A DNA stretch of 64,000 bases, taken from the NCBI GenBank assembly GCA_036560485.1, contig DATBRC010000015.1:53428-117427 (forward strand), written 5' to 3'. The position numbers and the translations under genes were made by a program. The stretch comes from DATBRC01 sp036560485. GTDB lineage: Bacteria > Pseudomonadota > Gammaproteobacteria > Burkholderiales > Burkholderiaceae_D. Below, one piece after another: positions 53,710 to 62,717 of the stretch (its first letter is position 1; each line of letters starts with the position of its first letter). The notes under the pieces were generated by a model. That model saw only the letters and a program-made list of their open reading frames with translations, was not told the DNA's origin and did not search any database.

Positions 53710-54279
53710 TCACTTCTTTGCAGAAGCGCGAGCGTTTGTCTTGGTAGCAGCTTGCGAGAACTGGCTGACTGCTGTGTTGACGTTTGTTTCAATTGCTTCA
53801 ACAGCTTGCTTGGTTGTCTTGGTCAATTGCTCGTAGCCTGCATTCACATTGCCAAATGCTGATTTGACGATGGAGATGATGTTTTCGGAACCGGCTGGAG
53901 CGTTCTTTGTTGCTTCTTCAAACAGTTCAACAGCTTTACGGTTTGCTTCAGCGATTTGCGATTCAGCAGCTTTGCTGAATTCAGCTTGTGCGCTGGAAGC
54001 GATGCTTGCTACATGGCGGCCATAAGCAACTGCTTTTTCAGCGGTAGGCTGAGCTTGAGCAGAAGCCAATGAGAAAAATTCTTGTGGATCTTTAGCTGCC
54101 AACAATTGCTTGGCTGCGACGTTGGACTCTTCGATTGAAGTTTTAGCAACGGTCAAATTCAAGTCAACGAGCTTCTCAACGCTTTCAAAAGCTTTGTTGG
54201 TCAACGCGGTGATCAATGCGAGTTGTGCTTCGAAATTTGCTTTGGTCGCTGCTGAAAATTGTTCTGGTGATGAAAACAT
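53710..54279 (-). CDS. phasin
   Basis: This 189-residue phasin_2-domain protein coats PHB granules. It starts MFSSPEQFSAATKANFEAQL, contains SNVAAKQLLAAKDPQEFFSL and AVAYGRHVASIASSAQAEFS, and ends with an Ala/Lys tail (KTNARASAKK). It is helical and amphipathic, without a membrane segment. A clear sigma-70 promoter lies upstream at 54354-54381 and a terminator downstream, so it is monocistronic. The second phasin in this window (60917) differs in having a basic tail. Confidence 0.93.
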   Translation of the reverse strand: MFSSPEQFSAATKANFEAQLALITALTNKAFESVEKLVDLNLTVAKTSIEESNVAAKQLLAAKDPQEFFSLASAQAQPTAEKAVAYGRHVASIASSAQAEFSKAAESQIAEANRKAVELFEEATKNAPAGSENIISIVKSAFGNVNAGYEQLTKTTKQAVEAIETNVNTAVSQFSQAATKTNARASAKK

Positions 54280-54335
54280 TTACTTCTCCTTAAATAGGGA
54301 ATGGTAATTAGGATTTCTCTGTCATGTTTCTTTTG

Positions 54336-54381
54336 TGCACTGCAACAAACGACATTTTAAGGAATAATTACATAAAGTCAA
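54336..54381 (-). promoter_or_regulatory. sigma-70 promoter and candidate PhaR site for the phasin gene
   Basis: Minus-strand TTGACT (54376-54381) and TAAAAT (54354-54359) are 16 bases apart. TGCACTGCA at 54336-54344 is a TGC/GCA-type palindrome at the expected start site, where PhaR represses phasin genes in related bacteria. The PhaR link is inference. The rest of 54382-54691 shows no gene. Confidence 0.6.
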
Positions 54382-54691
54382 GGGTCTTTTTGGTGCGGCG
54401 CATTAAAAAAGTACTTTTGTGTTATTTATATCGAATTTTCAGCCACTTTTCATTTTACAATTATCTAAAAAACAACACTTGAATAGATCTATTAATATGG
54501 ACTGACAGAAATCCTATGACCAAGAAAATTGCCGCTCCTCAGATACCCGGATATTCAGTGGTGGTTTTTGAGTGGAGCGTTAGGGAGTATTTGATTGCAC
54601 TCAGAAATCTTTTCAATGCTTTATGATAAAAAGCGTTGGCGGCAGTTTTCCAAGTTAAAAAAATCTATCGGTTCGGATATAGGAGAAATGC

Positions 54692-55135
54692 ATGAGAGTG
54701 CAGGCAAGAAATCGAAGTGAATACCAACACTTTTGCGATATTACGACGCGCTGGATGGATAACGATGTATATGGACATGTCAACAATGTGCAGTATTACA
54801 GCTGGTTTGACACGGCAGTAAATGAATTTTTGGTAAAGAAGGGCGTGCTGGATATTGAGAAAAGCCCGGTGATCGGTTTGGTGATTGAAACACATTGCAA
54901 TTACTTTTCGCCAGTGGCTTTTCCCGATCGTATCAAAGTTGGTGTGGCGGTCGCACAGCTGGGCAACTCAAGTGTGCGATATGAAGTCGGTATTTTCCGC
55001 GAAGACGACATGGTGGCTGCCGCACAGGGACATTTTGTACATGTCTATGTAGACCGTATTACACGCAGGCCTTCACCCATTCCGGAAGGGATGAGACATC
55101 TTCTGCAATCCATCCAGGTTAATAAAAATGATTGA
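54692..55135 (+). CDS. hotdog-fold acyl-CoA thioesterase (YbgC/FcbC type)
   Basis: This 147-residue thioesterase has the active-site segment RWMDNDVYGHVNNVQYYSWF near the N-terminus, with the catalytic Asp, as in 4-hydroxybenzoyl-CoA thioesterase relatives. It hydrolyses an acyl-CoA, substrate unknown. GGAG precedes the ATG. The nitroreductase gene starts 8 bases before its stop, so the two are translationally coupled. Confidence 0.88.
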   Translation: MRVQARNRSEYQHFCDITTRWMDNDVYGHVNNVQYYSWFDTAVNEFLVKKGVLDIEKSPVIGLVIETHCNYFSPVAFPDRIKVGVAVAQLGNSSVRYEVGIFREDDMVAAAQGHFVHVYVDRITRRPSPIPEGMRHLLQSIQVNKND

Positions 55136-55823
55136 AAATAACGAGCAACGGATTGTTGATGCAGCCATTACCTCACGTCATTCGATCCGCGCTTTTTTGC
55201 CAAAGCTCGTGGAACGAGCCGATATCGAGAAAATTCTGGAAGTTGCGGCCCGCGCACCTTCAGGAACCAATACGCAACCATGGAAAGTATATGTGTTGAC
55301 GGGCGCATCCAAGGAAAAGCTCTCCAGCGATATTTTGCATGCTTACACGGATCCTATCCTAGTCAAGCAGCATACCGAGGAATATCACTATTACCCTAGT
55401 CAATGGGTGTCGCCTTATATAGAGCGCCGTCGCAAAGTGGGGTGGGATTTGTATGGTTTGCTGGGACTGACGCGTGACAATAAAGAAGGAATGCAGGCGC
55501 AGCATGCGCGCAATTACACTTTCTTCGATGCGCCGGTTGGTTTGATTTTTACGATTGACCGGATCATGGAAAAAGGATCCTGGCTTGATTACGGCATGTT
55601 TTTGCAAAACATCATGATCGCGGCGCGTGGCCGTGGTTTGGATACCTGCCCGCAAGCGGCGTTTACGCAATTCCATGAAATCATAAAAAATAATCTGCAT
55701 TTGCCTACAAGTGAAACTGTGGTCTGTGGAATGGCTTTGGGATATGCGGATCCGGAAAAAATTGAAAACACTTTAATTACAGAACGTCAGCCGCTGGCTG
55801 GCTTCGCAAAGTTTCTGCCTTAA
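55128..55823 (+). CDS. nitroreductase-family FMN oxidoreductase
   Basis: This 231-residue protein has the nitroreductase signature SRHSIRAFLPKLVERADIEK, then APSGTNTQPWKVYVLTG and, near the C-terminus, VVCGMALGYADPEK. FMN contacts at Arg and Ser of SRHSIRAF and at PSGTNTQPW are visible. It reduces nitroaromatics, quinones or enoates with NAD(P)H; the native substrate is unknown. It overlaps the upstream thioesterase by 8 bases. Confidence 0.9.
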   Translation: MIENNEQRIVDAAITSRHSIRAFLPKLVERADIEKILEVAARAPSGTNTQPWKVYVLTGASKEKLSSDILHAYTDPILVKQHTEEYHYYPSQWVSPYIERRRKVGWDLYGLLGLTRDNKEGMQAQHARNYTFFDAPVGLIFTIDRIMEKGSWLDYGMFLQNIMIAARGRGLDTCPQAAFTQFHEIIKNNLHLPTSETVVCGMALGYADPEKIENTLITERQPLAGFAKFLP

Positions 55824-56011
55824 ACTCGCTTTATTTTGTTGTTTCTATGACATTTAAAAATGCCAATAGGAAAAAACTGTCTCCACATTGCAATACTCAT
55901 ATCTAGAATATTGTTTAATTCCATCAGCTAACGCCTTAATTCTCTTGCGAATTTTCACTATTTTGCTAAACTGCAATATCGTATATAAAATTTGCAATGG
56001 GGAGGGCGCTT

Positions 56012-57178
56012 ATGCTCAAGTTTGCGCTGCACGCTGCGTATTCCATCTTGTTGGTTCTCTGTGTCTCACCAATGGTGCAGGCAGAGGAATCGACTATTTC
56101 CGAGGTGCTTGTTGCGCCCAAAATAGACATTCCCAAACAAGAGCCCGTCAGTAAGCAGGAAGCCGTTGCACCAGCATCGTCCACGCAAACGACTGCGGCA
56201 CCAAAACGCCACACCTCCACAAAATCAGCCGGCAAGACACACAAGTCCCAAGCATCATTAAGAAAGCGCAGCAGAGTAGTCAAAAAGATTGTGATGGTGC
56301 ACGGACGTCGTAAAGTGGTGTTTCAACGGGTTACCTATACGCCTGCTCCCGCAATACCGAGCGCTGGAGACCTGGTTGGCTTGAGCAAGACGCATGATCC
56401 ACTTGACTTGAAATCGAACGTGGCGTTAGTCCTGGATCAATCCAATGCGCAAGTCCTGTTCGAGAAAAATTCGGACGTCGCATTGCCGATTGCTTCCATT
56501 ACAAAATTGATGACCGGTCTCATTGTAGTGGAGGCACATCAAAACATGGATGAGGTTCTGGAGATCACAAACGATGATATCGATCGAGAGAAAGGCAGCA
56601 CCTCCCGCTTGCGTATAGGGGCGCACTTGACGCGTGCGAACATGCTGCACATTGCGTTGATGAGCTCAGAAAATCGCGCTGCATCCGCATTGGGACGCAA
56701 TTATCCGGGCGGCTTGCCAAGCTTTGTCGCGGCAATGAATGCAAAAGCGAAAGCGTTGGGCATGAACGACACGCATTACGTCGATTCGAATGGCCTTTCC
56801 AGTCATAACGTCTCCACTGCGCGTGATTTGGCCAAGCTTGTCATCGCAGCACATCAGGAACCGATCCTTTGCCAGTATTCGACTGATACGCAATATGATG
56901 TCAATACCGGGAGGCGGTCACTGCACTACGCAAATACAAACCATCTGGTCAAAAATCCTGAATGGGATATCGATTTGCAAAAAACTGGATATATTAACGA
57001 GGCGGGACGTTGTCTTGTGATGCTGACAAAGATTGAAGGACGTTCCGTTATAATGGTCTTGCTGGATTCAAAAGGAAAATTATCCCGCATCGGAGATGCA
57101 AGCCGCATCAGGAAGTGGTTGGAGTCGGCCAAGCCACAACCGCAGGCGGTATCGGCGCTTAAACACGGGACTGCCTAA
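56012..57178 (+). CDS. pbpG: D-alanyl-D-alanine endopeptidase PBP7 family
   Basis: This 388-residue penicillin-binding protein of the S11 class cuts peptidoglycan cross-links in the periplasm. The signal peptide is MLKFALHAAYSILLVLCVSP-type. Active-site motifs are SITK (in IASITKLMT), SEN (in LMSSENRAAS) and KTG (in LQKTGYINEAG). A basic, Ser/Thr/Lys-rich linker (about 45-115) sits between signal and catalytic domain and may bind the wall. The start at 56012 has GGGAGG upstream. A terminator follows at 57199. Confidence 0.92.
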   Translation: MLKFALHAAYSILLVLCVSPMVQAEESTISEVLVAPKIDIPKQEPVSKQEAVAPASSTQTTAAPKRHTSTKSAGKTHKSQASLRKRSRVVKKIVMVHGRRKVVFQRVTYTPAPAIPSAGDLVGLSKTHDPLDLKSNVALVLDQSNAQVLFEKNSDVALPIASITKLMTGLIVVEAHQNMDEVLEITNDDIDREKGSTSRLRIGAHLTRANMLHIALMSSENRAASALGRNYPGGLPSFVAAMNAKAKALGMNDTHYVDSNGLSSHNVSTARDLAKLVIAAHQEPILCQYSTDTQYDVNTGRRSLHYANTNHLVKNPEWDIDLQKTGYINEAGRCLVMLTKIEGRSVIMVLLDSKGKLSRIGDASRIRKWLESAKPQPQAVSALKHGTA

Positions 57179-57198
57179 CAGCGATCACGTAGATTCAG

Positions 57199-57230
57199 AA
57201 AAAATGGCGAACCAGGGTTCGCCATTTTTT
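57199..57230. terminator. bidirectional rho-independent terminator
   Basis: AAAAAATGGCGAACC with its complement (57216-57230), between the PBP7 and IclR genes that converge here. T-tracts exist on both strands. Confidence 0.88.
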
Positions 57231-57270
57231 ATTATTGCCGTCGACTATTTTTGATAGAACAAGCGGCCTG

Positions 57271-58062
57271 TTATTTGGCAGCATCCTGAGGCCGGTATCC
57301 AAGCACCTCAGAAATTTGATTAGCCGTTGCCACAAGATCCTCCAGCCATTCTTCTTGCAATCTGTCAGCCGGTGCTGAAATCGATAGACCCGCAATCAAT
57401 TTTCCGGAGTCATCGCGAATCCCCGCAGCCATGCAACGCACGCCTAACTCCAGCTCCTCATTATCGCGAGCGAAGCCACGTGCCCGTACCAGGCTGAGCT
57501 CACGTTCCAGTTTGGTCAGGTCGGTGATCGAATTTTTATTGTGGCCAGCCAAACCTGTGCGTGTGGCATAAGCACGTACAGTTTTCGGATCGTCTACTGA
57601 GAGAAAAAGTTTACCGGTCGATGTCAAATGCAGTGGGGCACGGCCGCCAATGGCGCGCACCACTTGCATGCCGGAGCGCTCGGAAAAGGCACGGTCGATA
57701 TAAACAATTTCATCGCTTTGCCGCACCGATAAATTAATGGTTTGATGCGTTTTACGATGCAACCCGCGCATGAAGTCGAGTGCAGCTTCTCGCACATTCA
57801 AGCGGCTTTTGACGATATTGCCCAATTCCAGCAGCCGCATACCCAGGCGATATGAGCCTGGTTCGGTACGATCGACAAATCGCTTCAAAACCATGTCGTT
57901 CAGAATCCGATGAGCTGTCGATGGATGCAAACCGGTAGCTATCGATAACTCTTTCAAGCTGACAGGATCGGGATATTGAGCGAGGGTATCCAACAGCGCT
58001 ATCATCCGTTCAATGACTTGAATGGACGTTTTGTCGTCGGGTGAAGAAATTTCGTTTTTCAT
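57271..58062 (-). CDS. IclR-family transcriptional regulator
   Basis: This 263-residue regulator has the winged helix-turn-helix VSLKELSIATGLHPSTAHRI (about 32-51) and the C-terminal effector domain with AIGGRAPLHLTSTGKLFL and GVRCMAAGIRDDSGKLIAGL. It is divergent from lutA-lutB with 169 bases between, so it probably controls lactate oxidation in response to lactate or a related acid. The start at 58062 fits IclR length; an in-frame 69-residue extension is not supported. Confidence 0.88.
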   Translation of the reverse strand: MKNEISSPDDKTSIQVIERMIALLDTLAQYPDPVSLKELSIATGLHPSTAHRILNDMVLKRFVDRTEPGSYRLGMRLLELGNIVKSRLNVREAALDFMRGLHRKTHQTINLSVRQSDEIVYIDRAFSERSGMQVVRAIGGRAPLHLTSTGKLFLSVDDPKTVRAYATRTGLAGHNKNSITDLTKLERELSLVRARGFARDNEELELGVRCMAAGIRDDSGKLIAGLSISAPADRLQEEWLEDLVATANQISEVLGYRPQDAAK

Positions 58063-58138
58063 ATCATGGTTGGTGCATTGCAATAGCTCATTTATATCAC
58101 ATCGTGAAAAAATCAAAAAGGTGTAGGCGCGATTTTTC

Positions 58139-58174
58139 GTACATTTCGCACTATATTCTTCACATGTACATTCG
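58139..58174. promoter_or_regulatory. candidate operator in the iclR-lutA gap
   Basis: GTACATTTCG (58139-58148) and GTACATTCG (58166-58174) are near-identical direct repeats in the middle of the 169-base divergent gap. They are plausible binding sites for the IclR protein or promoter elements. I see no clear -35/-10 pair that decides between these. Confidence 0.4.
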
Positions 58175-58231
58175 TAGTATTCCGGCCAAAGAGCGCCATA
58201 ATGATGACTGTAGAAAATAAGGGAGCCTCCT

Positions 58232-58969
58232 ATGCGTGTCGGATTATTTGTAACTTGTCTCGTTGACACGATGCGGCCGGAAATCGGTTTTTCTGCGTTG
58301 AAATTGCTGGAGGCAGCTGGTTGTGAAGTGGTGATAGTGGAATCGCAAACTTGTTGCGGTCAACCGGGTTACAGTTCGGGAAATCGTCCGGCCGCACGCG
58401 CACTTGCAGAGAAATTCATTAGTGAATTTGAGCGTTTTGATTACGTGGTCATTCCTTCCGGCTCCTGTGGCGGCATGGTCAAGACGCATTACATGGATTT
58501 ATTTTTAGATGACCCGGCATGGTTGAGACGTGTGGCAAGACTCGCTGCACGTGTATTCGAATTGACAGACTTTTTGCACAATGTAGTGAAACTCGACAAG
58601 CTGCCGCGCCCAAGAAACGGCAGCTTTCGCGGCAGCATTACCTATCATGATTCCTGCTGTGGATTGCGTGAACTCGGCGTTGAAGCGCAACCGCGTGCCT
58701 TGTTAAGCAATGTCGCCGGCGTGCAATTAAATGAAATGAAAGACAACCGCGCATGCTGCGGTTTTGGCGGGACGTTTGCAATCAAATACGGCGATATTTC
58801 CACCGCAATCGTTGACGAAAAATGCGCGAACATTCACGCATGCGGGGCGGATGCCGTGGTGCTGGGCGATCTGGGCTGCATGTTAAATATTGAAGGCAGG
58901 TTGCGCCGTACCGGAGACGACAAGACACGCGTGTTCCATGTGGCGCAATTGCTGGCGGGAGATGTTTGA
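58232..58969 (+). CDS. lutA: LutA-type lactate oxidation Fe-S protein
   Basis: This 245-residue protein of the CCG-domain family has VGLFVTCLVDTMRPEIGFSA at the N-terminus and Cys-rich motifs CCGQPGYSSGN (about 42), YHDSCCGLRELG and NRACCGFGGTFAIKYGDIS. These bind Fe-S clusters. With LutB and LutC it oxidises L-lactate to pyruvate. GGGAG lies upstream of the ATG. The stop overlaps the lutB ATG by one base. Confidence 0.92.
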   Translation: MRVGLFVTCLVDTMRPEIGFSALKLLEAAGCEVVIVESQTCCGQPGYSSGNRPAARALAEKFISEFERFDYVVIPSGSCGGMVKTHYMDLFLDDPAWLRRVARLAARVFELTDFLHNVVKLDKLPRPRNGSFRGSITYHDSCCGLRELGVEAQPRALLSNVAGVQLNEMKDNRACCGFGGTFAIKYGDISTAIVDEKCANIHACGADAVVLGDLGCMLNIEGRLRRTGDDKTRVFHVAQLLAGDV

Positions 58970-60375
58970 TGCAAACCCAATCAATGCACTTCAGACAACG
59001 TGCCGGCCAAAAACTGGCGGATCAGCGCTTGCAAGAAAACCTGAAAAAACTTTCAACCAAATTTGTTACGGGGCGTGCATCCGCCATCGCCGAGCTGGAT
59101 GATTTCGAAGGTACACGCGATGCCGCCATTGAACGACGTATGCGTGCAATAGAAAACCTCGATGTCTGGCTGGAGATATTCGAGAAAGAAGCGACGCGAC
59201 GTGGCGCCACCGTTTTGTATGCGGAGAGTGCAGAAGATGCATCGCAACTTGTCGTCGACATCGCAAAAAAACATGACATCAAAAAAGCCATCAAGACCAA
59301 ATCGATGGTGTCGGAAGAAATGGCGCTTAACAGCGCCTTGGAAGCGGCTGGTGTGCAAACCATCGAAACCGATCTTGGCGAATACATATTGCAGATTAAT
59401 GGCAATGAAGCGCCATCGCACATCATTGCACCTGTCGTGCATAAGGACAAAGAAGAAATATCAGATTTATTCGCACGCGTGCATCAGCGGCCGCGTTTGA
59501 CCGACATTTCCGAATTGACGCGTGAAGCACGCGAAATGCTCAGGCCGCATTTCTTGTCTGCCGATATGGGCATCACGGGCGGTAATTTCATCATCGCAGA
59601 AACAGGCTCGGTTGCCATTGTGACCAACGAAGGCAACGAAGGCATGTGCACGACCATGCCGGGCAAAGTGCATGTGGTTGTCACCGGGATCGAGAAAGTC
59701 TTGCCGACATTGGAAGATTTGGCTACCGTGATGCGCTTGTTGCCGCGTTCAGCCACCGGACAATCCATCTCGAATTACTTTTCGTTGCTGACAGGACCTA
59801 AGGGGCCAGGGGAGCAGGACGGACCGGAGCATATGTATTTTGTGCTGGTGGATGGCGGCCGCACCGGTTTGATCGGCAGCGAATTCCAGGACATGTTGCG
59901 ATGTATCCGATGCGGCGCTTGCATGAACCATTGCCCGGTGTATCAAAAAATCGGCGGACACAGTTATGGTTGGGTATATCCGGGGCCGATGGGCAGTGTG
60001 CTCACGCCATCTTATGTCGGGATAGAAAAAGCGCTGGATTTGCCGCAAGCTTCCACGCTCTGTGGCGAGTGTCACGTCGTGTGCCCGGTTAAAATTCCAT
60101 TGCCGGATTTACTAAGGAAATTACGCGAGAAGCAGTTTGCAGGCCGGATGCGGCCCGGCATCGAATATATAGGATTTTATGTGTGGGCATACTTTGCCAA
60201 GCGTCCACGTTTGTATCGTTTGGCTACAAAGATAGCGGCACGGTTTTTTAACATAACGAGCGGTAGCAGAAAATCCATTAGATGGTTACCATTCGTCAGT
60301 GGATGGACAAGAACACGCGACATGCCCAAGCCGGTGGGTAAAACGTTCATCGAACTTTACAAACAACGGAAATAA
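58969..60375 (+). CDS. lutB: LutB-type lactate oxidation Fe-S protein
   Basis: This 468-residue protein has a LUD-domain N-terminal part (KKAIKTKSMVSEEMALNSAL, DMGITGGNFIIAETGSVAIV) and a C-terminal ferredoxin part with CIRCGACMNHCPVYQ and CGECHVVCPVKIPLPDLLRK. It partners LutA and LutC. The ATG at 58969 overlaps the lutA stop by one base; a TTG directly before it is also in frame. The C-terminus ends at residue 468 without a LutC fusion, so lutC must come from the distant gene at 32624. Confidence 0.93.
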   Translation: MQTQSMHFRQRAGQKLADQRLQENLKKLSTKFVTGRASAIAELDDFEGTRDAAIERRMRAIENLDVWLEIFEKEATRRGATVLYAESAEDASQLVVDIAKKHDIKKAIKTKSMVSEEMALNSALEAAGVQTIETDLGEYILQINGNEAPSHIIAPVVHKDKEEISDLFARVHQRPRLTDISELTREAREMLRPHFLSADMGITGGNFIIAETGSVAIVTNEGNEGMCTTMPGKVHVVVTGIEKVLPTLEDLATVMRLLPRSATGQSISNYFSLLTGPKGPGEQDGPEHMYFVLVDGGRTGLIGSEFQDMLRCIRCGACMNHCPVYQKIGGHSYGWVYPGPMGSVLTPSYVGIEKALDLPQASTLCGECHVVCPVKIPLPDLLRKLREKQFAGRMRPGIEYIGFYVWAYFAKRPRLYRLATKIAARFFNITSGSRKSIRWLPFVSGWTRTRDMPKPVGKTFIELYKQRK

Positions 60376-60447
60376 AGTGACTATTCGCCTTTCAGTGCGA
60401 ATGATGCGAAGAGGGGGAATATTATCAACAATAATTTAGATAGCCGC

Positions 60448-60846
60448 ATGAACAATCAAGATCAACCTGTTTCAGAATTTAAAAGCAAAAGTGGCTTGAA
60501 GCGTATTTTCAGTGCGCTTTCCTATTCATTGGAAGGTTTTAAATCCGCATGGAGAGGCGAGCATTCATTTCGACAAGAAGTTTTGCTCGTTGTAGTGGCG
60601 ACCATCATTGCCTTGTGCCTGCCGGTGTCTGCGCTGGAAAGGTTAATGTTGATAGGCGTGCTTGTGCTTGTGCTGATTGTTGAATTGCTTAATTCTGCAG
60701 TTGAGGCAGTGGTCGACCGGGTTTCATTGGAGCGCAACCCATTGTCCAAGAATGCCAAGGACTTTGGCAGTGCTGCCGTGCTGCTCACATTGTTACTTGC
60801 GGCAGCAACGTGGATAGTGATTACGCTCCCGCTCTTCTCACATTGA
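60448..60846 (+). CDS. dgkA: diacylglycerol kinase
   Basis: This 132-residue integral membrane kinase has the N-terminal amphipathic element YSLEGFKSAWRGEHSFRQE, three hydrophobic helices, and the active-site stretch LIVELLNSAVEAVVDRVS with the Glu-Asn-Glu-Asp set. It recycles diacylglycerol to phosphatidic acid. The first 20 residues are hydrophilic and slightly longer than in E. coli. It converges with the second phasin gene. Confidence 0.93.
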   Translation: MNNQDQPVSEFKSKSGLKRIFSALSYSLEGFKSAWRGEHSFRQEVLLVVVATIIALCLPVSALERLMLIGVLVLVLIVELLNSAVEAVVDRVSLERNPLSKNAKDFGSAAVLLTLLLAAATWIVITLPLFSH

Positions 60847-60916
60847 TTTTCTGCCGTAAATTTTTCGACCTTCTGCATTCATCAAGAAATCCAAGACGAG
60901 CAATTGGAATAGGTTC

Positions 60917-61516
60917 TTAATGCGTTGCTTTTCTATGCCCGTTGGTTTTCTTGCTGCCGGCTGATGCATGCTTCTTGCGTTGGGTCACATGATGCTGTTC
61001 CGCGCTTTTATGAGGCGTTGCCCTTGGTCTTTTGATGGTCTCTTCAGTGGCATGAACCACTTGCGCCTGTTCCGCTTCCGCCTCTTTTACAGTCGCCTTC
61101 GTCAGTCGAATCATGTTGTTGAAACTATCAGTTTCGTGCTCAACCATGTGTTCAAGAATTGACGTCATTTCTTTACTTGTCTCAGCGACTTCTATTTGGG
61201 TAGCTTTGAAAAATTCATCACGCATGCTGGTGGTGATTCCCACAAGATCATTTCCATAGGAAATTAATTTGCCGGCATTAGGCTGTGCCTGTGTTGCCAC
61301 CAGCGAGAAAAATTCCAGTGAATTTTTGGAGGAAAGAAGGGCATGCATCTTTTCCATGGAATCGTTGAGCGAGTTATGCAAGACATGTGCATTCAAATTC
61401 ATTAAGTCGGAAAATCCTTCCAAATTTTTCATGCTCAGTTTATTTGCTACGTCTAATTGCATTTCAAGTAGCGATTTGGTTGCATGCAAAAGTTGATTGT
61501 GTGGGGACGAGAACAT
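60917..61516 (-). CDS. phasin-family protein with basic C-terminal tail
   Basis: This 199-residue protein starts MFSSPHNQLLHATKSLLEMQ and carries a phasin_2-type helical domain (SKNSLEFFSLVATQAQPNAG matches the other phasin). The last 45 residues are Lys/His/Arg-rich (HHVTQRKKHASAGSKKTNGH), unlike the other phasin. Such basic tails can bind DNA and attach PHB granules to the nucleoid, as PhaF-like phasins do; this is inference. It is convergent with dgkA. Confidence 0.85.
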   Translation of the reverse strand: MFSSPHNQLLHATKSLLEMQLDVANKLSMKNLEGFSDLMNLNAHVLHNSLNDSMEKMHALLSSKNSLEFFSLVATQAQPNAGKLISYGNDLVGITTSMRDEFFKATQIEVAETSKEMTSILEHMVEHETDSFNNMIRLTKATVKEAEAEQAQVVHATEETIKRPRATPHKSAEQHHVTQRKKHASAGSKKTNGHRKATH

Positions 61517-61978
61517 GAGATTTTTTCCTTCACATTGGAGTAGTAAGGTAAACCGCTATATAAGATTTGTGGAAATGTGTAATGCGTACTTGTGATATCA
61601 ATGGTCTATGCATAGATGTCAAGAATAAGTAAGACCTTTCAAACAATATAGTTTGATAATAATCAGAAGGCAAGGTCCAAAAAATGAAACGGAAATGTGC
61701 AATAAAGATCAAACCGCCAAAACGCGAATGCTAATAACTACAGCGACAGCATTAAGGTTAAGGGCTCCCTCACTTCGTTATATTAAGGATCGCATTTCTA
61801 TACGAACTGATTTTGCTCAATTAAGCATATGAATCCGATGTGCTGCATTTTAAATATATGGTGCAATGCGTTCTTGATAAATCGTTTTGAAGACAGGAAT
61901 ATTGTCTTTTAAAGATATCTTGTTTTGAAATCGATTTCGGAACTGCTCTTCCAAAATAGTCTCATTGCCTTTTTTAAA
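61517..61978. other. intergenic region upstream of the second phasin gene
   Basis: About 460 AT-rich bases. They must hold the phasin promoter. I found only a 16-codon ORF (61684) with AAGG upstream, too short to support, and no stable RNA structure. Confidence 0.35.
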
Positions 61979-62119
61979 ATGAATAACATGCTTGTAATGC
62001 CACATAAGCCACCTGTGCCGCAACCCGCGGAAGACCCTGTTCCCCCACAACATCCGAGTCCCGATGAAACTCCGGTTCCCGATCACAATCCAACAAATAT
62101 TGTTGTCTTTGAATTTTGA
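61979..62119 (+). CDS. small proline-rich protein
   Basis: This 46-residue frame starts MNNMLVMPHKPPVPQPAEDP and is dominated by Pro, Glu, Asp and His (PVPPQHPSPDETPVPDHNP). Short Pro-rich ORFs like this recur in betaproteobacteria, often next to other small genes. No signal peptide or ribosome site is convincing; a second Met lies at 61988. It is probably intrinsically disordered. The alternative minus-strand ORF covering it looks like a shadow. Confidence 0.45.
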   Translation: MNNMLVMPHKPPVPQPAEDPVPPQHPSPDETPVPDHNPTNIVVFEF

Positions 62120-62172
62120 ATTGCGCTGCTCATTATGAAGCAGACCACTAGAAAATATTTCAGGAGAAACTT

Positions 62173-62439
62173 TTGATTATTGAATTTCCAAATTTGACAG
62201 CACCAAAGATTACTGCAATGGGAACAATTTCGTTCCAGGCAAAAATAGATGGGGAATTTATATGGTGCGAAATTTCCTTCGAAGCACTTCAACACCATTT
62301 TGGCGGCAATCCAAGGGCAGGGAATGATTTATTGCAAGCCTTTAAATATGGCAGAAGCAAAATAGAAAGTGCTGCGCGTCACCATTTGGAAGAAAACGGC
62401 GGACATCCTGTTTTGTTGATGGCGGTTGACTTCAGGTAA
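62173..62439 (+). CDS. DUF1488 protein
   Basis: This 88-residue protein starts at TTG with AGGAG six bases upstream. It has ITAMGTISFQAKIDGEFIWC, EISFEALQHHFGGN and KIESAARHHLEENGGHPVLL, the compact DUF1488 pattern. It is cytosolic and of unknown function. It lies after the Pro-rich ORF and before a perfect 66-base palindrome. Confidence 0.75.
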   Translation: MIIEFPNLTAPKITAMGTISFQAKIDGEFIWCEISFEALQHHFGGNPRAGNDLLQAFKYGRSKIESAARHHLEENGGHPVLLMAVDFR

Positions 62440-62617
62440 TAAATTTCAATCTCGATTATTTTCTTCTCCCACTACTGCAGAAGGATGAGAACTATTGGTT
62501 TGCATTTGATAAAACGCAAAGGAAAAAACGGTTTCCCAACCAATACTCATGAGTGCATATTTGTTAAATATCGCGCCATAAAAATAAATTTTATTTTGCA
62601 ATTAAATGCGAAATGAG

Positions 62618-62683
62618 TAAGAACCTTTATTCCAGCAGGCCAAGTCGCCGCGGCGACTTGGCCTGCTGGAATAAAGGTTCTTA
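62618..62683. repeat. perfect 66-bp palindrome
   Basis: Bases 62618-62650 and 62651-62683 are exact reverse complements with no spacer. The arm reads TAAGAACCTTTATTCCAGCA in its first 20 bases. It lies in the 278-base gap between the DUF1488 and BCAM0308-type genes. It could form a long cruciform or an RNA hairpin ending the upstream transcript. Confidence 0.85.
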
Positions 62684-62717
62684 ATCACTGTACCAATTTT
62701 TAATGAGGAATATTTAG

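Noticed and set aside
61850..62086. 78-residue minus-strand ORF over the Pro-rich gene
   Set aside because: No ribosome site or recognisable domain; the opposite-strand Pro-rich frame is more typical of a real small protein.
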